Source: Phytophthora sp. 'mugwort' (lineage: Eukaryota > Oomycota > Peronosporomycetes > Peronosporales > Peronosporaceae). From it: a stretch of DNA of 64,000 bases. This document shows positions 1-9,500 of the stretch, piece by piece. Every line of letters begins with the position of its first letter. The first letter of the stretch is position 1. The stretch lies in the NCBI GenBank assembly GCA_033558025.1, contig JAUCEF010000018.1, forward strand, positions 3,038,001 to 3,102,000, written 5' to 3'. A model generated the notes under the pieces. The model searched no databases, was not told where the DNA came from, and saw only the letters and a list, made by a program, of their open reading frames with translations. The position numbers and the translations under genes were made by a program.

Positions 1-3000
1 TCCTCCGACGTCCCGCTCCAACAACCACGATATCTTCGGTGCCAGTGATGCTATCGTCAAGTACGTTCTAGAGGGCCACGACCGTGGTGTCAACTGGGCC
101 AGCTTCCACCCTACGCTGCCCCTCATTGTCTCTGGTGCCGACGATCGCCAGGTGAAGCTCTGGCGCATGAACGAGACCAAGGCGTGGGAGGTGGACACCA
201 TGCGCGGACACACCAACAATATTTCGTGCGTGCTGTTCCACCCCCGTCACGAGCTGATTATTTCGAACAGTGAGGACCGTTCCATCCGTGTGTGGGACAT
301 TTCCAAGCGCATGGGTCTGCAGACCTTCCGTCGCGAGAATGACCGCTTTTGGATGCTCGCGGCTCACCCCACGCAGAATCTGCTGGCTGCCGGCCACGAT
401 TCTGGTATGATTGTGTTCAAGCTGGAGCGTGAGCGTCCGGCCATGGACGTTCACGAGGGCCGTGCGTATTACGCCAAGGAGCGCTACGTGCGCATGTACT
501 CGTTCGTTGACGGCAGTGATGTGCCAGTGGCCGCTATGCGCCGTACGGGCACTGTTGGTACTGGCATGGGCAACTTCCCGCGGCATCTCAACTACAATCC
601 GTACGAGCAAAATTTGGGCACCAACAGCGTCCTGATGACTAGCGATGCGGAGGGTGGCTCGTACGAACTGGTGACGTTCACTCAGGGCTCTGGCGGCGAC
701 ACGTCGGAGTCGAACCGTGGACCTGGTCTCTTCGCTGTGTTCGTGGCTCGCAATCGCTTTGCTGTCCTGGACAAGTCGCGTCACATTTTGATTAAGAACT
801 TCCAGAATGAAGTGACCAAGAAGATTACTCCGCCCAACGGCACAGCGGACGGTCTGTTCTTTGGTGGTGTGGTTGGTCGCGTGCTGCTTCACATTGATGA
901 CAAGATGGTACTCTACGAGACGCAGAGCCGTCGCGTGCTGGCCGACGTGCAGGCCCCGCGCGTAAAGTACGTTGTGTGGAGCCCCAATTACGAGTATGTG
1001 GCTCTGATCAGCAAGCACTCGATCGTGTTGGCTGACAAGCAGCTTAACCACCTGAGCACCATCACGGAGTCAGTGCGTATCAAGAGCGGCATTTGGGCGA
1101 ATGCTCCTGCGGAGATCTTCGTTTATACAACGCTGAACCACATTAAGTACTCACTGACGAACGGTGATGCTGGCATTATTCGTACGCTGGATGTACCAGT
1201 GTACCTGACTCACTTGGAAGGCTCTAAGCTCTACTGCCTTGATCGCGAGGCCAAGATGCGCACGATGGCTGTGGATCTCACGGAATGCGAGTTCAAGATT
1301 GCCCTGAACAAGAAAAACTACACAGAGGTGATGCGCATGGTCCGTCACTCGAGACTTTGTGGCCAGGCTATTATTTCTTACCTGACGAAGAAGGGCTACC
1401 CAGAGGTTGCGCTGCATTTCGTCAATGACGAGAAGACTCGCTTCAAACTTGCCATTTCGTGTGGTAACCTTGAAGTGGCTCTGAACTCGGCCTACGAGCT
1501 GGATGATAGCAAGTGCTGGTACCAGTTGGGTGTGGAGGCGCTTCGTCAGGGCAACATCCAGGTTGTGGAAATGGCCTATCAGCGCACAAAGAACTTTGAG
1601 CGCCTGAGCTTCCTCTACCTGGTCACTGGCAATCGCGACAAGCTGAAGAAGATGCTGAAGATCGCTGAGGTACGCAATGACATCATGGCTCGTTTCCATA
1701 ACGCCCTGTACCTGGGCGATGTCGACGTCCGCGTGATGACGTTGGAAGCCGCCGGCCAGTTCGGTCTGGCGCTCCTGACGGCTGCTACGCACGGCCTTGA
1801 CGACCAAGTGGAACGTTTGCGTGCACTGTTGCAAGAGACAAACCCCGACTTCGACGTGGATGCTTTCTTGGCGCGTGAGATGCTTCCGAACCCGACACTG
1901 CTGTCCCCGCCGCCGTGTGTGAGCCGTCTTATGAACGAGAACTGGGCGCTTGTGGAGATTAACGAGCCGACGATTCAGGATCACGCTATTGCTGCGGAGA
2001 AGCGCGAAGCTGAGCGCAGTCTGCAGCCACCACAGCAGCCGGAATCGGGCCGCCGCTCGATGGAGGAACGCCCGGCGCGCAAGTCATCGATGGAGCTGGC
2101 TCTGGACGCCGCTGGAGATGCCTGGGATATGGACGGCGATCTCGACCTGGACGACTCGCTCACGATTGATGACCAGTCGCTGGGCATGGGATCAGCTGCT
2201 CTGGAGAACGACTTTGCTGGTCTCAGCACGGACGCTGGCTTCGTGGCGGCCCCTACGGCTGGCACGAGCCTTGCTGTGCACTGGGTGCGCAATTCATCCT
2301 TAGCTGCCGATCATGTGGCTGCCGGCTCATTCCAGACTGCCATGCAGCTACTGTACCGCCAGATTGGTGTCATTAACTTTGAGCCCCTCAAACCTGTGTT
2401 CCTTCAAGTGTTTTCGGGCGGTGCGGCCTCGTTGCCCACGCAGGGCAACTGTCCGCCGCTGCGCGCGTGGCTGCAGCGCAACGACGCGAGCCAACCGGCG
2501 GTGGCCGTTTCCTTTGCTGCTCTCGTCGAGGAGCTTAAGCACGCGTACCGTTCATTCACTGGTGCCAAGTTCGACGACGTGAAGACGCACTGCCAGGCGA
2601 TCCTGTACGCGATTCCGTTCCTGGCTGTGGACTCTAAGGAGGAGGCGGAGAAGGTAAAGGGTTTGCTTACAGTCTGCCGCGAGTACTTGCTGGCTTGCCG
2701 CATCCGCGCTGAGGTGGCTGCTGTGCCTCTGGAGAGCGATCCGAAGCGAAACATTGAGCTGAGCGCGTACTTCACGCACTGCGAACTGCAGCTGCCACAC
2801 CTGGTGCTCACACTTAAGATCGCCATGACGAACGCGTTCAAGGCTGGCAACTTCATCACGGCAGCATCGTTCTGCCGGCGCTTGCTGGAGATCCCGGAGG
2901 TGTCGCAGCACCCCCGCCACGAGAAGCTGCGTCTGACCGCGCGCAAGGTGCTGCAGAAGGCCGAAAAGGAGGCCCGTAATGAGCACGCCGTGGACTACCA

Positions 3001-3187
3001 GGACTCGAAGCCGTTTGTGCTGGATGCGCGCACCTTTAAGCCCATTTACCTGGGCGAGCCGGATGTGCGTTGCCCGTACTGTGCCGCGTCGTACCGCCCG
3101 GAGAGCAAGGGCTCGCTGTGCGACGTATGCTGCATCTCGAAGGTCGGCGAGGAGACCATCGGACTGGTCGTCACCGCTGCTCAGTAA
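1..3187 (+). CDS. COPA: Coatomer subunit alpha (alpha-COP), 5' truncated by window edge
   Basis: This is the alpha subunit of the COPI coat, which coats Golgi-derived vesicles for retrieval to the ER. The frame is open from base 2, so the true start lies upstream; about 1061 residues are visible, against roughly 1220 in the animal protein as recalled, so some 160 N-terminal residues are missing. The visible part opens in the WD40 propeller (GHDRGVNWASFHP, then GHTNNISCVLFHP with a VWD strand end). It continues through the coatomer WD-associated region and the alpha-solenoid (from about nt 1290), an acidic linker near nt 2100-2270, and the alpha/epsilon-binding COPI_C domain. The COPI_C domain ends in a CPYC...CDVC zinc-like cluster at nt 3070-3130. 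There are no introns in the visible part. The stop is TAA. The family is certain. The GTG at 152 is an internal valine, not a start. Confidence 0.97.
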   Translation, partial: PPTSRSNNHDIFGASDAIVKYVLEGHDRGVNWASFHPTLPLIVSGADDRQVKLWRMNETKAWEVDTMRGHTNNISCVLFHPRHELIISNSEDRSIRVWDISKRMGLQTFRRENDRFWMLAAHPTQNLLAAGHDSGMIVFKLERERPAMDVHEGRAYYAKERYVRMYSFVDGSDVPVAAMRRTGTVGTGMGNFPRHLNYNPYEQNLGTNSVLMTSDAEGGSYELVTFTQGSGGDTSESNRGPGLFAVFVARNRFAVLDKSRHILIKNFQNEVTKKITPPNGTADGLFFGGVVGRVLLHIDDKMVLYETQSRRVLADVQAPRVKYVVWSPNYEYVALISKHSIVLADKQLNHLSTITESVRIKSGIWANAPAEIFVYTTLNHIKYSLTNGDAGIIRTLDVPVYLTHLEGSKLYCLDREAKMRTMAVDLTECEFKIALNKKNYTEVMRMVRHSRLCGQAIISYLTKKGYPEVALHFVNDEKTRFKLAISCGNLEVALNSAYELDDSKCWYQLGVEALRQGNIQVVEMAYQRTKNFERLSFLYLVTGNRDKLKKMLKIAEVRNDIMARFHNALYLGDVDVRVMTLEAAGQFGLALLTAATHGLDDQVERLRALLQETNPDFDVDAFLAREMLPNPTLLSPPPCVSRLMNENWALVEINEPTIQDHAIAAEKREAERSLQPPQQPESGRRSMEERPARKSSMELALDAAGDAWDMDGDLDLDDSLTIDDQSLGMGSAALENDFAGLSTDAGFVAAPTAGTSLAVHWVRNSSLAADHVAAGSFQTAMQLLYRQIGVINFEPLKPVFLQVFSGGAASLPTQGNCPPLRAWLQRNDASQPAVAVSFAALVEELKHAYRSFTGAKFDDVKTHCQAILYAIPFLAVDSKEEAEKVKGLLTVCREYLLACRIRAEVAAVPLESDPKRNIELSAYFTHCELQLPHLVLTLKIAMTNAFKAGNFITAASFCRRLLEIPEVSQHPRHEKLRLTARKVLQKAEKEARNEHAVDYQDSKPFVLDARTFKPIYLGEPDVRCPYCAASYRPESKGSLCDVCCISKVGEETIGLVVTAAQ

Positions 3188-3424
3188 GGTAGGCCAGGTA
3201 GATGCTTGTGTGTGGTGCAACCATTGCCGGAGTTGAAGACCCTAAAACAATGCGTGGCATATTTTATTTTCGGTTGCGCTCTAGTTCTGTCCAATCCTCA
3301 TTCGTTATTGAAGTTTTTCACCAATCATAGCCTCGCAAAGGACCGCACAATTTAAATTCAAATCATAGCGCGCAAATCTTTGTCCACGGCCGTTGCCTAT
3401 AATTCAAAAAATCGCGCAAGGACG
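3188..3424. promoter_or_regulatory. Short intergenic region between alpha-COP and the STIL-like gene
   Basis: These 237 bases must hold the alpha-COP 3' UTR and the promoter of the next gene. Near 3297-3312 the sequence CTCATTCGTTATT loosely resembles the oomycete initiator (consensus recalled as GCTCATTYBNCAWTTT). The match is imperfect and is offered only as a candidate transcription start. No TATA box is evident. Confidence 0.25.
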
Positions 3425-6415
3425 ATGCGGGCGAGCAGCTCCGCAGCCCGGCGCCACTTCGCGCAGTTCGACGACGAGCTGCAGGACAGTGACCAGACCA
3501 TATCGACGCCCGTGCGTCATCTGCGGCCCCGAGCACGACTCCCCACGGTCGCAGACGACGCCAGCGACAGCAGCAACGATGGCCGCGCGAGGCCTCCGCG
3601 TCGTCGCTTTCCGACCTCCGCCTTCTTCTCGGACACGACGGATGACGACGTGTCGCGGCCGGTCGCGAGACCCTTAGGCTGCTCCCAGCTCTCCATGAGT
3701 GCGTACAGTCGACCCACTCAGATGGAGAACAGCAAAGCGCCGCTGCACATGAGTGCGGGGCCGAGGGAAGGCGGACGACGCACTGGAGGACAGCGGGGGA
3801 CGTCCCACGTGCACAGACTCCATGTGGACACCATCCAGTTCCCAGTCACGCGCTCGGTGCTCTGGGACCGACGACGACTGTCTGCTGCGTCGATTGGAGC
3901 GTCGTTAGGACAGGTTTTGCCTCGCTTTATCGTGTCGGCTGGGGCTCTGAGGGAGATTTACAGGTTGTATAGGGAGAAGAGTGGCGTGCGCGCCACGGAC
4001 GCGGCTCTGTGTTATCTGCATGGAGATGCCACGACGTCGAGAGTGAAGAAGGTATTGTTGAAAGGAGTGAAGGTGAAGAAGAACGAGGCACGAGCTGCTG
4101 GAACGTGGTGCATACCAGTGAACACGATTGCAGATGAAAAAAACTCTAGCCTTTCACACGAGAGCTATGTAGCGATTATCAAGGCGGTGCAGAGCAGTTA
4201 TCGAGACGAGTATGCTGACAACGTCGCTTCGAAACTCCAGCCAAAGTTGCTCGTGTTTCAATCGTCACCACACGCTGCACAACTGGATTTTCAGCTGGAA
4301 TGTGCGGCGTCACCGGTACTGTTCAAGTTCTCGCTCGTGCGCAATTTGCCGTTGCTAATGACCCCACTCGCGGCAAGTTTAGTGAAACGTGACTTCAGTA
4401 GCTCGGGGAATATGCGATCAGGATTTCTCACGCTTGATCGCGCTCGCAAGGCGGTGCCGCTGCTGAAGGTTGATCCTCTCGTTTTACAGCAACCCCTTGT
4501 CGGTATTTGGGTATATGGTGTGCACATTGATGACGAATGGGACGAAGAGACAGCACGACGACAACTTGCTGATCCGTTCTTATACTTTGCGTGCATTGGC
4601 TACCTGGCGTCGGAGGTAATTAAAGAGCGTGTGGGTCCCGAAAAGAACACGTTCCTGGTGGCACTTTATCCTGCTGATGGTCCAGAGAGCGGCGGCACGG
4701 TTGGTTCATTGCCACGTTTCTTCGAGTGCAGCTTTTCAGAGTTCCTGTCACCTCCAGCGAGACCCCTTCCAATGGAGCTATATTCCCATCGACGATCCTG
4801 CTTAGTAGGCGTGTCGAAGTTTTCGAGTAACGTCGAGTTTACTCTGTCTGCTGCGCCAACAAGCGAGTGGGAAGAAGCAAGGCGTCAAGTAAAAATTCCT
4901 ACGGCGCCGCATTCAACAGAAACCGAAGATCCGGGGTCTAACGAATCTCAGTTACACACTGACAACAATACATGGGAGTGTTCGCAGCGACCACAGGATT
5001 TGTCGTCAGTCACTGCCAACGAAGAAGAAAAAAAGGACGTAACAAGTGGATGGACGATCACTGTTGATGCTATTCGAAAGAGTTCTTCCCCAGATGCGAA
5101 TGCACAGAGTCAAGTATCGGTATTGGGTGACAAGGAAACGATCGATGTAACAACTGCAGAAGCTGTTCCAGACGTTGAAGAAAAGTCGGCTAATGGCGAA
5201 GATCTGCATGATGCGACGTGTTCACATGTTAGAACAGTGGCGTCGCTATTATCTCCACCAAATAAGTCGGAAGAAGCTGGGGGAGCTGTTCAACGTGACT
5301 GGATTGGTGACAATACTAGTAGCTACCGAAGTTGCTGTAAATCACAGCAGCTGCTAACAATTCAGCATCAACAGATCCTCGAAAACCAGCAGAAACAGCT
5401 ACATGAGATGCAAGGACAGATTGCTCAGCTACGTCGTCTCCTACACGCTGCAAGAAGCGACAACAATAACAAGAACCAAGCGAATGCTTCCCCAAATGGT
5501 GAAGGGTACGACTCCGACGCTAGCAGCTCAAGCTTTGGGGCAGTGGCTGATGTCTCCAACGTCTCCAGCTCGTTTAGCAGGCACGGAAATGGCCGTGTGA
5601 GCTCTTACTCGTCAATGCTCTCAGGACTACAACGTAGTGGTACTGGTCCGCTTTCTGACAAGTCCTTTATCCGCTCTCACCAAGACAATGACGATGACAA
5701 AGAAGGCAAAGAAGGCAAAGAAGAAGATCAAGATATTTCGTTAAGTTCGCTGGACTTGTCATCGATCAGCAGTGGTTCAGACGCTGACTTATCATCACTA
5801 TCGTCGTCGCTTGTCGGTGAACGGCTGAAGCAACGCGATACGTCACAAATTAGCGGGAAAGAACCGGACGATGGCAACGGAATAAACCCTAAAGTGGACG
5901 ATTTAACACGATCTCAACTATCGGAGGGCAGTCTGAAGACAGCACAGCAGTCTGCAGGAGGCGAAGCTAGCGCTGGTGTTGACGCAGAATCCCCCAGTGA
6001 GTTCATCGGCCAAGAGCTTAAAGATGCCGAGGGTTATTCCCGTGCACAGAAAATATCCATTTGTGAACTGAGTTCTTCATCAAGAAAGGAGGCCACCAAC
6101 ACGGAAACCAACAGAACAGGCGTGAAAGTTCCCAGTCATGAAGTAGACAATGATCACAATGCTGATGCCGATTCTAGTGGCGATGAACCCTCGGCAGTTG
6201 AACGGCTGCTGTCACCTGACGCCTACCTTCGGAAGGTTGGGGGCTTTGTCGACCACCACGGTGGCTGCTTCACGACGCCACCGCTAGATTTCCACAGCTT
6301 CTGCGTGCCTCGTATTAAGTTTTCGACTGAGACTCCGGAATGCTCCATGTCAGACTCAGAAGACGAGGAAATCCGCCTCATCGAGCAGAAATACAAACGA
6401 TTAATGGCGGCATGA
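3425..6415 (+). CDS. STIL: STIL/Ana2/SAS-5-like centriole duplication protein
   Basis: A single-exon gene of 996 residues. I start it at the first ATG (3425); the open frame reaches back to a TTG at 3380, but a eukaryotic start there is unlikely. Residues about 160-460 match the STIL N-terminal domain. The clearest blocks are GFLTLDRARKAVPLLK (near residue 333), corresponding to GYLTMDETRK in vertebrate STIL, and PLVGIWVYG (near residue 357), corresponding to PLVGIWLSG. A predicted coiled coil lies at residues 647-680 (ILENQQKQLHEMQGQIAQL), where STIL has its short oligomerising coil. The C terminus (DSEDEEIRLIEQKYKRLM) recalls the STAN region. The rest is low-complexity Ser/Asp. In known systems STIL/Ana2 is phosphorylated by PLK4 and recruits SAS-6 to build the centriole cartwheel. 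Oomycete zoospores are flagellate and need centrioles, which fits. Function here is inferred from homology. Confidence 0.82.
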   Translation: MRASSSAARRHFAQFDDELQDSDQTISTPVRHLRPRARLPTVADDASDSSNDGRARPPRRRFPTSAFFSDTTDDDVSRPVARPLGCSQLSMSAYSRPTQMENSKAPLHMSAGPREGGRRTGGQRGTSHVHRLHVDTIQFPVTRSVLWDRRRLSAASIGASLGQVLPRFIVSAGALREIYRLYREKSGVRATDAALCYLHGDATTSRVKKVLLKGVKVKKNEARAAGTWCIPVNTIADEKNSSLSHESYVAIIKAVQSSYRDEYADNVASKLQPKLLVFQSSPHAAQLDFQLECAASPVLFKFSLVRNLPLLMTPLAASLVKRDFSSSGNMRSGFLTLDRARKAVPLLKVDPLVLQQPLVGIWVYGVHIDDEWDEETARRQLADPFLYFACIGYLASEVIKERVGPEKNTFLVALYPADGPESGGTVGSLPRFFECSFSEFLSPPARPLPMELYSHRRSCLVGVSKFSSNVEFTLSAAPTSEWEEARRQVKIPTAPHSTETEDPGSNESQLHTDNNTWECSQRPQDLSSVTANEEEKKDVTSGWTITVDAIRKSSSPDANAQSQVSVLGDKETIDVTTAEAVPDVEEKSANGEDLHDATCSHVRTVASLLSPPNKSEEAGGAVQRDWIGDNTSSYRSCCKSQQLLTIQHQQILENQQKQLHEMQGQIAQLRRLLHAARSDNNNKNQANASPNGEGYDSDASSSSFGAVADVSNVSSSFSRHGNGRVSSYSSMLSGLQRSGTGPLSDKSFIRSHQDNDDDKEGKEGKEEDQDISLSSLDLSSISSGSDADLSSLSSSLVGERLKQRDTSQISGKEPDDGNGINPKVDDLTRSQLSEGSLKTAQQSAGGEASAGVDAESPSEFIGQELKDAEGYSRAQKISICELSSSSRKEATNTETNRTGVKVPSHEVDNDHNADADSSGDEPSAVERLLSPDAYLRKVGGFVDHHGGCFTTPPLDFHSFCVPRIKFSTETPECSMSDSEDEEIRLIEQKYKRLMAA

Positions 6416-6563
6416 ACAACCTACGATTGAACCTGCCAAGTACAGTAGGCAACACAGCTTCATTTAGCAGGTACTAGTACCATATCAAGATTTACCGTTT
6501 ACACCGTAGTCCGCTACGTAGCATTAACTCTCCTCTTTATCACCTCAGCTTTAGAGATATTCT

Positions 6564-9500
6564 TCACAACACCGGTACAAGCAGTTCGTCAACAGACTGT
6601 TTGGTTTCTGACTGCAACGTTGGTCCAGAGGCTTGCGGGTTCTTGACGTACACAAGGTATTCAGCAGGGAGCATGAACACACTAGCTGGCTGTCCCGGCG
6701 TAGCAGTCTGCACGACAAACCGGAAGCAGTTCATATTGTAAATGCCTGACGCCATAAAACATGCCTTCAAGTGAATTGCCACCATGCTGTTAGGTGAGAA
6801 TCGAGCCACTTTCTTCTTGGTAATACCAGTCCAGAAGAAACGTGGAGGCGCACCATGAGGTGGAGAGGCTCCAGAATGTGAGACGGAGTGCAGCTTGGTC
6901 AACGGAGCACCAGTAGGAAGCGAGGCCTGAGCTTCCTCGGGATGCAACATCTCGACTGTGACGTCAAGAGGTGGCGAACTAGGCGCGGAATCATTGCAGA
7001 CTTGCATCAGAATATCTAACTCGGCAATGCTCAACCCCGACGAAGTCCCAGGATAGGTGGCTTTTCGAAGCTCAACGGAGTCGTTGTAGCTGAGCGTCAC
7101 AGTCAGAGGGCACGAGGTTTCTTGTGTTGGTGGACGAATTTTCACCGATGTGAGATTTGTCTGGCCAATTGCTCGATGAGGTGCCACTCCAGCCAGCTTT
7201 TCGCTGTATGATGCATGGCAATCTGTCGACCACACGAGTACAAGGTGGCCATCTGTATCCAAATGGGAGAGCAGCGCGTCTTTCGACGTAGGCTGCGGCT
7301 CCTGCTGAGATTTCTGGTCAGTGCCGTCTTCACCCGCAGCACTTTTCAGTGCCTTGTTCTCTCGTCTCACACTTTGAATCGTACGGAAGCCGCCACGTTT
7401 GCCGTCATTGCCATCACCAGTTCCGGCACCGCCAACACGAACAAGCTTGGCGGCATTTTCAAGGCACAAAAACTGTTCGATCGGCAAGCTCGCTGATAAT
7501 TCGGCGCCGTTCTGCCCAGAGAGAAGTGGCAACTTGCACAATTCCGATACACCAGTCGCAGGAATAGTGGGGCGACGAACCACGCGGAAGTAACTTGTGC
7601 TCGCTTCGAAAAAGGCAAGATGCAGTGAGTCCCGCAAGTCGGTAGACTTTCGTGTCGGCGTCCGTGCCAACCTCTCAACAGCCCAAGACGTGCTGACACA
7701 TAAGAGCTCTTCCAGTCGCACCACGCCGTCACGAGGACCAGTCGTGTCGTGGTGGTCACCTCGCTGGTTTGACACGGTAATGCCAAGAATGTACTCGCCA
7801 CTGGCACCAAAACTGGGTTCGATTAAATACGACACATCAAGACACGGCAGCAAGTCGAGATCCAGCTTGATTTTTACCGTTCGCGAGAGTGTGGGCGTAG
7901 TATTTGCTTCACCACTTCCTGATACAGTCGACGTCTTGTACTTGAATAGGAGGGCCGCAGGTCGTCGCCCAGGAGCACCGCCTCGTGCCCATATTACGAC
8001 ATCTCTCCTTTCTCCAGGAGCGAGAATGACCTCGCTCAAGTTTACAACATGGCCATTCGCGCCAATGTATCCGCACAGTTCGTCCACACTGCCTGTTCCT
8101 GATGCGCAAAGCAGTAAATCGGTACAGCAGACTAGTAGACCACCTAGAGATGCCGTTCCAGCGTTGACAAGAGACAATTTGAGCTTCATCAACTCGCCAA
8201 CAAAAGCCTGAGCAGGAACATCTTCGATTTTGACACCAAGCCACGGCATGGACTCAACAACATTGGCGATTAGGCTCATATTAGGAGCGCGAGCTCGAGC
8301 TTCTCGGTGTGCTCGTGTGTCTTGCAAAAGAGGGCCAGGGATGTCGAACGCGTGCTCGCCTTGGACATCGCCACCACATATCGACCACCGGACGCCAGTC
8401 AAGCTTAGTTTCCCACAGTTTTTCGGACACACAGCAAGACGAACTCGTTCTTCGCTACACGGAAGGAGTTGGAGGTTCACACTATCAATCACAATACGCT
8501 GTTGACCAGACTTTCCGCTCTCAGGGACATCAAACACCTCGTTACTTTGTCCGGCGGTCTCGAACTTGCCAAACAAATGAATTTCTTCGACGTCCACAGC
8601 GCAGGAAAGCGCGTTCTTCATGACAAACTCAACATAAATCTTCTCACCCAAAACGTAGTTCTCGGGCTTCTGGATCGCAGCATTCTTTTTAGTGCGATAA
8701 CCAGCGTACAGATGGGAAGGTGCAAACCAACTCTTCGCTTCCTCGCTATTGCCTGACGTGACGTAGTGATGGAGGCGACTTTGCTTGTCAATCATCTCCC
8801 CAAGCTCACGCCAGGTCTCCGCTTCAGCATGATTCCCATCGATAGAGCGGTCAATCCCAAGCGCGTTAGTCGATGCAAACACAGCCGTCGATTTGTCGTC
8901 CAACTCAGGCATGCACAGATCCCTCACAAGCAGTTTCTTGGCACTACCGTCATCGTTCTGTATTAAGATGGGTCCACCTCGAGAAAAGGACGACGAGGCC
9001 GTTGCATCAGCGTGTTCTGTGGCTAAGAAATCCTTGACCATCAAACCGAAATCGTATAGCATTGCTTCCTGCTGACTGGCTGAGTTACGGCCAGTGCCGA
9101 TAAGTTTGAGAAACAGGTTGATAGACGCCATGCGGTCGTCCAATTTGTTGGCCTGTTGCGCTAGCATAAAGTTGATATGATCTTCGACAAGGAACCAGCC
9201 GCTGCAGTCGTAGATGGCGCGTGCCAATGAGTAGCACCTTGCAGAGTGCTGCTCATGCCCCAGCGAATCGTAAACATGGCCAGCCATAACCATTCGGAAG
9301 CCGTATTTGCGGAACTTTGGCAGTCGCGCGCGAAGATCACAAAGAGCAGCACGCTCCATTAAAACTGCTGCACAGATGCCCTGCTCCATTGTCGAGCCAC
9401 GAATCAGCGCAGCGGACGCATTATCCATGTAGTCTGTGAAAAGACCCGACTTGCTCAACGTGTGGTAAATCTCACCAGCAATTACCGCCGTTCGTATAGC

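Noticed and set aside
68..1051. Long minus-strand frame opposite the alpha-COP gene
   Set aside because: It is antisense to a clearly conserved coding region with strong codon bias, and its translation has no recognisable domain.
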